A DNA stretch of 41,043 bases from Bacteroidales bacterium (lineage in GTDB: Bacteria; Bacteroidota; Bacteroidia; Bacteroidales; JAOZQN01). Within the stretch, counting starts at the first letter, position 1; the number at the start of each line of letters is the position of its first letter. The position numbers and the translations under genes are program-made. Shown piece by piece: positions 1 to 8,491 of the stretch. The notes below the pieces were generated by a model that did not search any database, was not told the origin of the DNA, and saw only the letters and a program-made list of their open reading frames with translations. The stretch is taken from positions 1-41,043 of the forward strand of contig JAOZQN010000005.1 of assembly GCA_029932195.1 (NCBI GenBank), read 5' to 3'.

Positions 1-118
1 AAACTTTAATAATTTTGAAAGCCTTGATTTTTGAGTTTTTAGGAGTGCCCATAAAGAAATTCTACTTCTTTTCTTGAAATAAACATCATTCTGTTGCACT
101 ATCGTTTATTTTGGCATG

Positions 119-223
119 TTTCACAAGTTTAAAGCTTTTTTTTTAATTTCAGAATTGAAGTTTACCTTTGTAAATGAGTATTTTAAAGTTTCAAAAGTAA
201 CTAAAAAATTTGCACTTGTGAAA
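119..223. repeat. Variable-arm palindromic element, copy E1
   Basis: TTTCACAAG...CTTGTGAAA ends; core gaagtttacctttgtaaatgagtattttaaagtttc. Confidence 0.8.
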
Positions 224-230
224 TATGTCT

Positions 231-1415
231 TTATTTTCTTAAATAAATTTCTCTAATATGGTTTACAGTATTTGCCCAGCTATAATTTGTGCGAACATAA
301 TCTAAAATTTGTTGTTTGTTGTTTGTTTTAAAATCTGCATTTAAAAATTCTACAACTTTTTTGGCAAGAGTTTTGTGGTCGCCTGGTTCAAATTTGCTAC
401 CTACTTTGTCGTTCACAATTGTTTGGAAACCACCAACATTACCTGCAAGAACAGGAGTTCCACAAGCAAGCGATTCTACTGCAACAAGCCCAAAAGGTTC
501 AAAATTTGACGGCAATACAGCAACATCTCCCAAATTAAACAGATTCACCATTTCTGGGTGCGTCTGATTTCCAATAAAATAAATATCTTTTACACCAATT
601 TCTTTTGCTAATTCTTCGTGTTGTTCTCTTAGCGAACCATCACCTGCAAGAATTGTTATTGGATTAATTTCTGAATTATTATAAATTTTTGCAGCACGAA
701 TTAGAGTATCAAGACCTTTTTGTGGAGTCATTCTACCTCCAAAAAATACGATAGGACGGTCTGTTACAGGAATATTATATTTTTCTAATTGTTCTTTTTT
801 ATTAAGTTCTGTAGGTTTAAAAACTTTGGTATCTGTTCCACTCTTAACAATCTCAATATCTGAATCTTGCAAGCCATACGAAATAAGTGCTTGGTCTTTC
901 TCTTTTTGAGTAAGTGCCATTATTTTTTTAGCTGCTTTAAGCCCCTTCAATGCTTCTTCTTGATAATCTGGAAATTTGTCAAAAGCATAATATTCAGTGC
1001 CATGCAAAGTTATTACAAAAGGAATATTGTATTCCGAAACTATTGAAGCAATTATCCAACCATGGTGAACATGAATTAAATCTGGTTCAAATTCTTTTAT
1101 CATCTCATCAATTTTCTTGCGAAAAGCATCTGTATATTCTTTTCGTTCTTCTTTGCTCAAATCTCCAAAAGGCTTGCCCTTGCTCAAAGGATGCGAAGCA
1201 AATACCGGAAAATCAAAAGCTACATCATAATTAGAATTTTTGCCACTATTAAATATCACTGCATCAACAGGGTATGGTTTTTCAGGTAATTCGTGGTGCG
1301 AGCATAAAACTCTCAATTCATCACCTTTTTTTTGCAACGCTGTTGTTAGCGTATCTACGTAAACTCCCGTTCCTGCTCCCCGCAAAGGGAAGTGCATCAT
1401 TTGAATTATTTTCAT
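231..1415 (-). CDS. Glycosyltransferase family 4 (GT-B fold)
   Basis: MKIIQMMHFPLRGAGTGVYVDTL N-terminus, 'GGRMTPQKGLDTLIRA' and 'PSNFEPFGLVAVESLACGTPVLAGNVGG' donor-binding motif typical of GT4. Confidence 0.93.
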   Translation of the reverse strand: MKIIQMMHFPLRGAGTGVYVDTLTTALQKKGDELRVLCSHHELPEKPYPVDAVIFNSGKNSNYDVAFDFPVFASHPLSKGKPFGDLSKEERKEYTDAFRKKIDEMIKEFEPDLIHVHHGWIIASIVSEYNIPFVITLHGTEYYAFDKFPDYQEEALKGLKAAKKIMALTQKEKDQALISYGLQDSDIEIVKSGTDTKVFKPTELNKKEQLEKYNIPVTDRPIVFFGGRMTPQKGLDTLIRAAKIYNNSEINPITILAGDGSLREQHEELAKEIGVKDIYFIGNQTHPEMVNLFNLGDVAVLPSNFEPFGLVAVESLACGTPVLAGNVGGFQTIVNDKVGSKFEPGDHKTLAKKVVEFLNADFKTNNKQQILDYVRTNYSWANTVNHIREIYLRK

Positions 1416-1612
1416 GTTTTTTTTATTAAGTAGTGAATTGAAACCTAAGTTCCTTTAGTAATGTTTTAAACGCTTTCGGGTTTTTCAAACGCCGAAAGGT
1501 TTTAGTCAGCTCAACATTCCTACGTTTTTTAAACCAAAAAATGTTTAACCTAAAATTTTCAACTTGATAACTTGATAACTTGATAACTTGACAACTTTTA
1601 ACTCAATAACTT

Positions 1613-2887
1613 TTAACTCTTTAAGTCGTTTCCAATATCCTTGCGATAATTTTTGCCTTCAAAATTAATAATTTCTGCATTTTTATAACATTTGTCCAAT
1701 GCCTCTTCAATATTTTTTCCGAATGCAGTAATAGAAATTACTCTGCCTCCGTTAGTTATAATATTATTTCCATCATTTTTTGTTCCTGCATGAAAAACAA
1801 TGCAATCATTTGTCTTGTCTAATCCAGATATTATTTTATTCTTCTCATAAGCTTCTGGATAGCCACCAGATACGAGCATAATTGTTGTGCAAAAATCATC
1901 AGATATTTGAATATTTTTTTCGTTGAGATTACCATCTGCAACTCCACACAAAAGGTCTATTAAATCCGATTTTATTAGCGGAATAACTGCCTCTGTTTCA
2001 GGGTCGCCCATTCGCACATTATATTCTATAACAAATGGTTCACCGTTTACATTCATCAATCCTATAAAAATAAAGCCCTTGTAAACAATACTATCATTTT
2101 TAAGCCCCTCCATTGTTGGAACAATAATTCGGTCTTCTACTTTTTTCATAAAATCCTCGTTAGCAAACCAAACTGGTGATACAGCTCCCATGCCACCTGT
2201 ATTTAAACCAGTATCGTTTTCACCAATTCGCTTATAATCTTTGGCTGTTGGTAAAATTTTATAATTTTCGCCATCGGAGAGAACAAAAACAGATAATTCT
2301 ATTCCACTCAAAAATTCTTCAATAACAACTTTTTGACTTGCCTCGCCAAATTTACCATTAATCATTTGGTTTAACTCATCTATTGCTTCTTGCTTATTAT
2401 CAAGAATTAACACACCCTTGCCCGCAGCCAAACCATCTGCTTTAAGAACATAGGGAGATTTTACACTTTCTAAAAATTTAATGCCTTCATCAAGGTTATT
2501 TTTTGTAACAGAAATAAATTTTGCCGTAGGAATATTATTTTTCAACATAAATTCTTTTGCAAATTCTTTGCTACCTTCCAGCATTGCTCCTTTTTTGTTT
2601 GGTCCAATAATTTTTAGGTTTTCAAATTTTGAATTGTTCAAAAAATAATCGCTAACTCCATTTACCAAAGGAATTTCTGGTCCTACTACGAGCATATTTA
2701 TTTTATTTCTGATAATAAAATCACCTATTGCTTCAAAATTATTGATGTCTATATCAATATTTTCGCCAACAAGTTCAGTTCCAGCATTTCCAGGAGCTAT
2801 GTATAGTTTTTCAGACTTCTCCGATTGAGCAATTTTCCAAGCGAAAGCATGCTCTCTCCCACCCGACCCAAGTATTAGTGTTTTCAT
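1613..2887 (-). CDS. purD: Phosphoribosylamine--glycine ligase
   Basis: MKTLILGSGGREHAFAWKIAQS start, ATP-grasp 'YVLKADGLAAGKGVLI', 'NVRMGDPETEAVIPLI'; full length. Confidence 0.97.
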   Translation of the reverse strand: MKTLILGSGGREHAFAWKIAQSEKSEKLYIAPGNAGTELVGENIDIDINNFEAIGDFIIRNKINMLVVGPEIPLVNGVSDYFLNNSKFENLKIIGPNKKGAMLEGSKEFAKEFMLKNNIPTAKFISVTKNNLDEGIKFLESVKSPYVLKADGLAAGKGVLILDNKQEAIDELNQMINGKFGEASQKVVIEEFLSGIELSVFVLSDGENYKILPTAKDYKRIGENDTGLNTGGMGAVSPVWFANEDFMKKVEDRIIVPTMEGLKNDSIVYKGFIFIGLMNVNGEPFVIEYNVRMGDPETEAVIPLIKSDLIDLLCGVADGNLNEKNIQISDDFCTTIMLVSGGYPEAYEKNKIISGLDKTNDCIVFHAGTKNDGNNIITNGGRVISITAFGKNIEEALDKCYKNAEIINFEGKNYRKDIGNDLKS

Positions 2888-3012
2888 TATTTTTTTATTG
2901 TAAATTAGTGTTTATTTTTTAAGAATTTGGAAGATAATAACTTCTCCAAAAGTAAAGTATTTTTTCAATTATACAAAATTTTTGAAATTATGCGAAAGTT
3001 GTAGTGCTTATT

Positions 3013-3642
3013 TTATTTTTCCTTTTTTATTTGAATAAATATTTTTTTTATTCTCCCAGGAAACTCATCTACTAGGCACATTTTTTTATTTGTAAATGGG
3101 TGGATAAATTCTAATGAATAAGCATGCAAATACAGTCCTTTACCGTTCAAAATTAATTTATCAATTCCGTATTCTTTGTCTCCCAGTATCGGATTTCCTA
3201 TACTTGACAAATGTTTACGCAACTGATGCCTTCTTCCTGTTTTAGGCTCTAATCTCACTAAATTGAGGATACCAAATCTTTTTGAAGAAACAGATTCTCT
3301 TAAAAAATAATCCGATTGAGATTTCTTGCCGTCAATTTCTGAAACAACTTGTCCTTGTTGTTTCATTTCACCAATAGTAATTGCATAGTAGGTTTTCTTA
3401 ATTTTCTTATCTTCAAACATTTTATTTAAAGCACGAATACTACTGCTTGTTTTTCCAACCAATAAAATGCCAGTAGTTGCATAATCTAATCGGTGGACAG
3501 GTTGTGGTTTTGTAGCGTCGGGGAGATTACTTGGTTTGAGGTTTTGAGACAAGGAATTAGCAATGGTTTTAAAACTATTTCCACTAACCAAAATTCCCGC
3601 AGGCTTGTGAATTACAGCCAAGTGTTCGTCTTCAAATAGCAC
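3013..3642 (-). CDS. RluA-family pseudouridine synthase (open frame continues upstream to ~3920, encoding an S4-like segment with no ATG/GTG/TTG start seen)
   Basis: 'HRLDYATTGILLVGKTS' catalytic motif, 'RLEPKTGRRHQLRKHL'; the frame upstream of the GTG start reads ...RIQEYGVGIFKRAFTKSALKKVLKKQYITVNDTIATSATFINGGETIKL... Confidence 0.9.
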   Translation of the reverse strand: MLFEDEHLAVIHKPAGILVSGNSFKTIANSLSQNLKPSNLPDATKPQPVHRLDYATTGILLVGKTSSSIRALNKMFEDKKIKKTYYAITIGEMKQQGQVVSEIDGKKSQSDYFLRESVSSKRFGILNLVRLEPKTGRRHQLRKHLSSIGNPILGDKEYGIDKLILNGKGLYLHAYSLEFIHPFTNKKMCLVDEFPGRIKKIFIQIKKEK

Positions 3643-3976
3643 TTCGAGTAGAAAATTCAGCTTTTTTTTATGAATAATTGCTTTTGGAATTGATAATTTA
3701 ATGGTTTCGCCACCATTTATAAAAGTAGCCGAAGTCGCAATAGTATCATTAACTGTAATATACTGCTTCTTTAATACCTTCTTTAACGCAGACTTTGTAA
3801 AAGCCCGTTTAAAAATACCTACACCATACTCTTGAATCCTAAGTGGCTCAAATAATATTGGAACAATATGTGTTTCAGTTTGGTTGATTTTATTATTGAT
3901 AAGGATTATGGTATTTTGTGTTAGTTTTGCAATCCGTATAATCTACAATGATGTGATATGTTTTTCATATCGGACA

Positions 3977-4060
3977 CGGCTACCAGTGGCGTTTTGTTTT
4001 TGTGCGAAGCACACAAAAAACGCCAAAAACAAAATGACATCCGAGCCGCTGTTAGCTGTA
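3977..4060 (-). repeat. attC-like imperfect cruciform at the 3' end of the GTPase cassette
   Basis: CGGCT....GTGGCGTTTTGTTTTTG pairs with CAAAAACAAAATGACA....AGCCG; an inner GTGC-GAA-GCAC hairpin sits in the loop; the outer edge carries GTTAGCTGTA (4051-4060). Confidence 0.6.
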
Positions 4061-4065
4061 TTTTT

Positions 4066-5160
4066 TTATGTCTTATCGTTATTTGTTACTTTTATAGAAT
4101 TAATTATCTCTTTAATTTTGGGGTTCATTTTTTCTCTAACGTCTTTTTTTATAGATTTCGTTACTTTGTCCAAAGCATTAAATAATTTTGTTTTATTATC
4201 TTTCTTTGCTCCAAACATAAAAATTGGTATTAGTATTGGTGCAAATGGTAAAAGTAAATAATCCCAACCTGAAAAATCACTTTTTTCACTACTGGGGAAA
4301 CTTATTCTAATATTTCCTTTAAATTTCCCTTTTGTTATTGGCGGATACCCTAATGAATTTACAAAAAACTTATACATATTTACAGTCTTGTTAATTTCAC
4401 TGGAAACAATGTCAAGCTTATTGAGTTTTTCTGTAAATGTTTTCGTTCTAATTTTTAATTCATCTTCAATATCATCATCATTCCAGATGCCTGTTTTTTC
4501 ACTAATGTATTGTTTTTGAGTTTGTTTCCATTTATCTATCTCTTTATACATAATATTTTCGCATCTGTCTGGTAATCTTAATGAAATTGAATGCCAAAAA
4601 TTAAGATACGCTTGTTCTTCTATTTCATCTTTCCCAAATTTTTCAGTTTTTCTACCACCTATGAGTTCTTTTTTTTCACTACAAACAGGCACTATTTTTA
4701 TTTTTTTATCAATATCATGTTGTAATACTAATTCTAATGTGTCAAGTTCTTTTTGAGTAGCCTGGTCTGCTTTTGTTAAAACAATAGTTACAGCATATTT
4801 TTCTTGAATAAAATTCTTAATCACGTCAACTTCAAAAGGCTCAACACGTTGCCCACCACTTGAAATACAATAAAAAACAGTATGAAACCAACTATCTGCT
4901 GAATGCGAAGTGCTTCGTTTTGATAGTTCTTTTTTTAATTCTTTTAACCACATTTTAGATTTACCTGCTTCCAACCCCCACGTGTCAAATAATCTGACTG
5001 GTAACTCTTTTAAATTGAAATCTATATGATGAAAACCTACATTTGTTACAGGTCGTCCAACTCCTGTCTTCATTTTGTTTTTTCCATACAAGTAATTTAT
5101 AAATGTGCTTTTTCCTACTCCTGTTTTTCCGAGGACAACAACATTATACCTATTCTCCAT
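4066..5160 (-). CDS. P-loop GTPase (Era/septin-like G domain) with C-terminal hydrophobic segment
   Basis: Walker A 'LGKTGVGKSTF', 'LFDTWG' G3, 'LTKADQ' G4; C-terminal 'LLLPFAPILIPIFMFGA'. Confidence 0.85.
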   Translation of the reverse strand: MENRYNVVVLGKTGVGKSTFINYLYGKNKMKTGVGRPVTNVGFHHIDFNLKELPVRLFDTWGLEAGKSKMWLKELKKELSKRSTSHSADSWFHTVFYCISSGGQRVEPFEVDVIKNFIQEKYAVTIVLTKADQATQKELDTLELVLQHDIDKKIKIVPVCSEKKELIGGRKTEKFGKDEIEEQAYLNFWHSISLRLPDRCENIMYKEIDKWKQTQKQYISEKTGIWNDDDIEDELKIRTKTFTEKLNKLDIVSSEINKTVNMYKFFVNSLGYPPITKGKFKGNIRISFPSSEKSDFSGWDYLLLPFAPILIPIFMFGAKKDNKTKLFNALDKVTKSIKKDVREKMNPKIKEIINSIKVTNNDKT

Positions 5161-6263
5161 TATGTCTGGTTTTTATAGTGTTTTTTAATTAAATTGTTTA
5201 AGTCAATGTTTTCTAAATATTCTTTAAGTTTTTCGTCTTCTCCATTTAGAACAAATTGATATATATTAAAACAAATTTCAGATATAGCAAAACCTAATGC
5301 TGCTGTAAATGAAGCCGCAACTGTTCCTGATATAATTCCACCGATAATTTGTCCTGCACCAGGTATTAATTTTAGTAGGTTAGCAACAAGTAATTTCCCC
5401 CCTTGTGCAATCAATTGACCTACACCAACACCTTTTAAAAGCATTGTGAGTTTGGAATTTAACCAGTTTAAATCGTAAATATGCAATATGCGAGCAAACA
5501 TTCCTGCTTGATTTGCGATTAAAATCGGTGCATCAGAAAAAGGAATTGGTGATAATCCAATCACAGCACTACTTGCAGTATGTTGAACAATAATACTTTT
5601 CGCTTTTTCTTTTTTAATATCTAAATTAATTTTTTGGGCTTTTATAAAAGCTTCTTTTACTCCTATTGGTAAAACTTTAACAGACCATTTTATTAGATTA
5701 TTCAAATCTAAATACTGGGGTGTTGGTTCTGATGATATTGTAACACCGAAAGTAGAAGAATAGTTTAATTCTTTTTTTAAAAGATTTAATTCTTTGTAAG
5801 TTATCAAATCACACTTTGTAAATATCACTGCAACAGGAATATTATGTTTTTGCAATGTAGAAATGATAAAATTGTCTAATTCTGTTATTCTATGACCAGA
5901 ACCTTGAATACAATACCAAACTAAATGTATTTGCTTTTCAATTGGATTTGTTTTTTCACCTGTTGCAAATTCTACAACGTGCTTAAAAAAATCTTTTTGT
6001 CTTTCCGTTCCTATTTCATAACCTGCTGTATCAAATAATACTATCGGAATTTTTTCATTTTCATAAGCCGTTATGTTTTTAGTTACTGGTTTTCCAACAC
6101 CAACTTTTGCTATGTCAGAACCAAAAACTAAATTTATTAAAGAACTTTTTCCTACACCAGTTCCACCTATTAGCAAGATATTCGGTTTTTTTATGTTCTT
6201 TACTAAATTATCGTATTCTTTATCAAATTTCTCTTGGAAATTATCGAAATATTCTTGTTTCAT
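5160..6263 (-). CDS. P-loop GTPase with DUF697/YcjF-like hydrophobic C-terminal domain
   Basis: 'IGGTGVGKSSL', 'LFDTAGYE', 'FTKCDL'; C-terminal 'VIGLSPIPFSDAPILIANQAGMFARI' typical of DUF697. Confidence 0.87.
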   Translation of the reverse strand: MKQEYFDNFQEKFDKEYDNLVKNIKKPNILLIGGTGVGKSSLINLVFGSDIAKVGVGKPVTKNITAYENEKIPIVLFDTAGYEIGTERQKDFFKHVVEFATGEKTNPIEKQIHLVWYCIQGSGHRITELDNFIISTLQKHNIPVAVIFTKCDLITYKELNLLKKELNYSSTFGVTISSEPTPQYLDLNNLIKWSVKVLPIGVKEAFIKAQKINLDIKKEKAKSIIVQHTASSAVIGLSPIPFSDAPILIANQAGMFARILHIYDLNWLNSKLTMLLKGVGVGQLIAQGGKLLVANLLKLIPGAGQIIGGIISGTVAASFTAALGFAISEICFNIYQFVLNGEDEKLKEYLENIDLNNLIKKHYKNQT

Positions 6264-6293
6264 AATTTGTTAATTGTCAAGTTAATAATAAAA

Positions 6294-6608
6294 TTATAAG
6301 TCAAACCATACATTTTTCATTGTATTCAAGAAATGTTCCTTTGTAAAACTTTCTTTTTCATTTCCTATCCAACTTAAAAAAGGAATATCAGAATAGCTAC
6401 CTTGTAAAACTCTTGTTGTATCTCCTATCAATTCTTCAATCCGAACAATAAATTCAGTTTCATCAATTATTGTTGTCATTAAGATTTTTAATTTTTGTAT
6501 AGCATCACCATATAGTTCAATGTTACTTTCGTCTTTATGATAAAGTTCAAAATATTTTTTTATATTGTTGCAATACTCTTGCATTGTGTAAAATTTGACT
6601 TCTTCCAT
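6294..6608 (-). CDS. Small uncharacterised protein (~104 aa), first gene of the GTPase cassette
   Basis: ORF restarted at MEEVKFYTMQEYCNN; the supplied upstream start (6719) lies inside the promoter leader. Same strand and spacing as the two GTPases. Confidence 0.6.
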   Translation of the reverse strand: MEEVKFYTMQEYCNNIKKYFELYHKDESNIELYGDAIQKLKILMTTIIDETEFIVRIEELIGDTTRVLQGSYSDIPFLSWIGNEKESFTKEHFLNTMKNVWFDL

Positions 6609-6640
6609 TTTAAATATTTTAGTTAATAGTGATTTTGCAA

Positions 6641-6651
6641 TTACAGCTAAC
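6641..6651 (-). other. GTTAGCTGTAA boundary motif at the 5' edge of the GTPase cassette
   Basis: ttacagctaac on + strand; inverted match to gttagctgta at 4051-4060 on the other flank. Confidence 0.5.
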
Positions 6652-6660
6652 TCCCAAATC

Positions 6661-6770
6661 ATTGTGAGCCGTGCGGGTTGCAAAGTTACTCGTTTTTTTT
6701 GGTAATTCCAAATTATCACTAATCTTTTTTAGTGTTTTTCTTGTTTATATTATTGAAAAATTCAGGTATA
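6661..6770 (-). promoter_or_regulatory. Bacteroidetes-type promoter within a leader shared with 40173-40280
   Basis: Minus strand TTTG-N20-TAACTTTG (-33/-7 consensus) and aligned flanks with the plus-strand leader upstream of the NACHT-like ORF. Confidence 0.75.
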
Positions 6771-6783
6771 TGCTTTTGAAAAG

Positions 6784-6903
6784 GTTCAGAACTACTTTCG
6801 TGAAGTTCAGATAGACATATAAAACGTTCAGAACTACTTTTGAGAAGTTCAGATAGACATTTGAAACGTTCAGAACAACTTTTGAGGGGTTCAGATAAGG
6901 GTT
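6784..6903. repeat. Tandem repeat, 42-bp period, ~3 copies
   Basis: GTTCAGAACTACTTTTGAGAAGTTCAGATAGACATTTGAAAC units start at 6784, 6826, 6868. Confidence 0.9.
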
Positions 6904-7011
6904 TTGTTTTGCTTAAAAAGGTTTTGCTACTCTCCCGAAACCCTTATTTTTAAAGGAAAAAGCCCTTCCTATAGCATAGTAGCCTTTTTCTTTTGTAGAA
7001 ATCCTTAACTA

Positions 7012-7204
7012 TGCTGTAGGAATAGCTCACTGGACTGCAGGAAACCCTCACTGGACTGCAGGAATACCTCACTGGGCTGTAGGAAACCCTCACTGGACTG
7101 CAGGAATACCTCACTGGGCTGTAGAAAACCCTCACTGGACTGCAGGAATACCTCACTGGGCTGTAGGAAACCCTCACTGGACTGCAGGAATACCTCACTG
7201 GACT
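7012..7204. repeat. Tandem repeat, alternating 21-bp half units (42-bp higher-order period)
   Basis: CTCACTGGACTGCAGGAATAC / CTCACTGGGCTGTAGGAAACC alternation over ~190 bp. Confidence 0.95.
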
Positions 7205-7469
7205 ACAAGGAATTGTCCTCTCCTGAAATTACTCGACAGAATTTTGAAAGTCTTGATTTTTGAGTTTTTAGGAGTGCCCTAAAATCTGTATCCGCCTTGA
7301 TTTTGACAAAAATACACTTCTCGGAGTGGACTCACAAGTATATTATAAAATAAAAAAACATCACTATTAATTGTATAACTACTTTTTATTTATTTATTTA
7401 TTTTGATTTTTATTTACAAAATGTTATGTTTGTAAATTCTAAAATATTGTTCTGGTTTGTTTCAGATTG

Positions 7470-7709
7470 CAGGTTTTAGGCTTACAAGTTACACAAAGCG
7501 ATTGTGAATTATATCGTAATATTTTGCTGTTTTCTTTAAAATTCAGACTTCTTAAAATTCGTTTAATCAAGGTGGATATAGATTTTAAATACCACAGTTT
7601 ACTATTGTAAATGAGGATTTTAAATTTTATATCCAACGCCGAGTAAACGAAAATTTAAGAAGTCTTAAAATTAGACTTTCGCTTTGCGGAACTTGTAACC
7701 TGAAACCTG
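7470..7709. repeat. Nested inverted repeat: outer 30-bp arms enclosing palindromic element copy E2
   Basis: CAGGTTTTAGGCTTACAAGTTACACAAAGCG ... CGCTTTGCGGAACTTGTAACCTGAAACCTG outer arms. Confidence 0.85.
7545..7665. repeat. Variable-arm palindromic element, copy E2
   Basis: AGACTTCTTAAAATTCGTTTA ... TAAACGAAAATTTAAGAAGTCT; core cagtttactattgtaaatgaggattttaaa. Confidence 0.85.
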
Positions 7710-7759
7710 TAACTTACAACAGACCACAATAGTAAATTATTAATTTAAAATAAAAAAAG

Positions 7760-8242
7760 ATGAAAAAAATTAGCTTAATTTTAGTTCCCGTTTTAACATT
7801 GTTAGTATTTTCGTGCAATCCACGAACAGAAACCAACAACACTGCCAACAACTCCGACACAATTGAATTTCCTGTGGAAGACCGAGATTTGTATGTTCCC
7901 GAAACAACAGATAACGATTCAATAACCAACGACTCGTTAAAAACAAACGATAACGTAATGGTAGAAGACGAAGAAGGAAATGTAAAACCAAAAGACGAAA
8001 ATACAGTAATAGAAAATGCTAATTACTATATTGTTGTAGCAAGCTACAAAAATCTTGCAGGTGCAGAAAAAGTAAACAACGATTTTAAAGCAAAAGGTTA
8101 TAATTCTCAAATTTTACCCAAAGTAGGTAAACTCAACCGAATTGCAATAGATTCTTTTGAAGACGAAAAAGTTGCAAGAAAAGAACTTAAAAAATTAAGA
8201 AAAGAACTTAAAAACTCTTCTTTCTGGTTACTTTATAAATAG
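7760..8242 (+). CDS. SPOR-domain lipoprotein
   Basis: Lipobox 'TLLVFSCNP', C-terminal 'YYIVVASYKNLAGAEKVNNDFKAKGYNSQIL' SPOR motif. Confidence 0.88.
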   Translation: MKKISLILVPVLTLLVFSCNPRTETNNTANNSDTIEFPVEDRDLYVPETTDNDSITNDSLKTNDNVMVEDEEGNVKPKDENTVIENANYYIVVASYKNLAGAEKVNNDFKAKGYNSQILPKVGKLNRIAIDSFEDEKVARKELKKLRKELKNSSFWLLYK

Positions 8243-8418
8243 GAGTTTAGGAGGGAGAATTTTAGGGTGGAGGAAATTAGGAAGGAGGAGTTTAGGAGGG
8301 AGGAAATAAGGAAAAAGAACGTTAGGAAGGAGTGAGAATAAAATCCTCCCTCCTTCTTCCTAAAATCCTCCACCCTCCTTCCTAAAATCCTCTACCCTCC
8401 ACCCTAAAACATCCCCTA
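8242..8418. repeat. Purine/pyrimidine inverted word-repeat between the SPOR and TonB-receptor genes
   Basis: GGAGTTTAGGAGGGAGAATTTTAGGGTGGAGG... mirrored by TCCTCCCTCCTTCTTCCTAAAATCCTCCACCCTCC... Confidence 0.9.
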
Positions 8419-8491
8419 ACTTCTTTTTTTTTACACAAATAAGAGTTTGGTTTAAATTTTGCAATTGATAGTTGTAAAATTTATCTCAAGT

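Noticed and set aside
3884-4261. Plus-strand hydrophobic ORFs (125 and 75 aa)
   Set aside because: Run through the attC-like hairpin and the antisense of the GTPase 3' end; likely spurious.
3977-6651. Calling the GTPase cassette a bona fide integron
   Set aside because: No integrase or attI in view, a single cassette, and core sites deviate from consensus; kept only as attC-like.
6609-6719. N-terminal extension MIIWNYQKKRVTLQPARL of the small cassette ORF
   Set aside because: It spans the predicted promoter and leader; a better start is MEEVKFY at 6608.
6950-7198. ORF of 82 aa with (SYSPVRYSCSPVRV) heptad-like protein repeats
   Set aside because: It is the by-product of a 21-bp tandem DNA array whose period is a multiple of three; no convincing start region or family.
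7012-7204. Possible CRISPR array
   Set aside because: Units are contiguous 21/42-bp tandem repeats with no unique spacers, and no cas genes are present.
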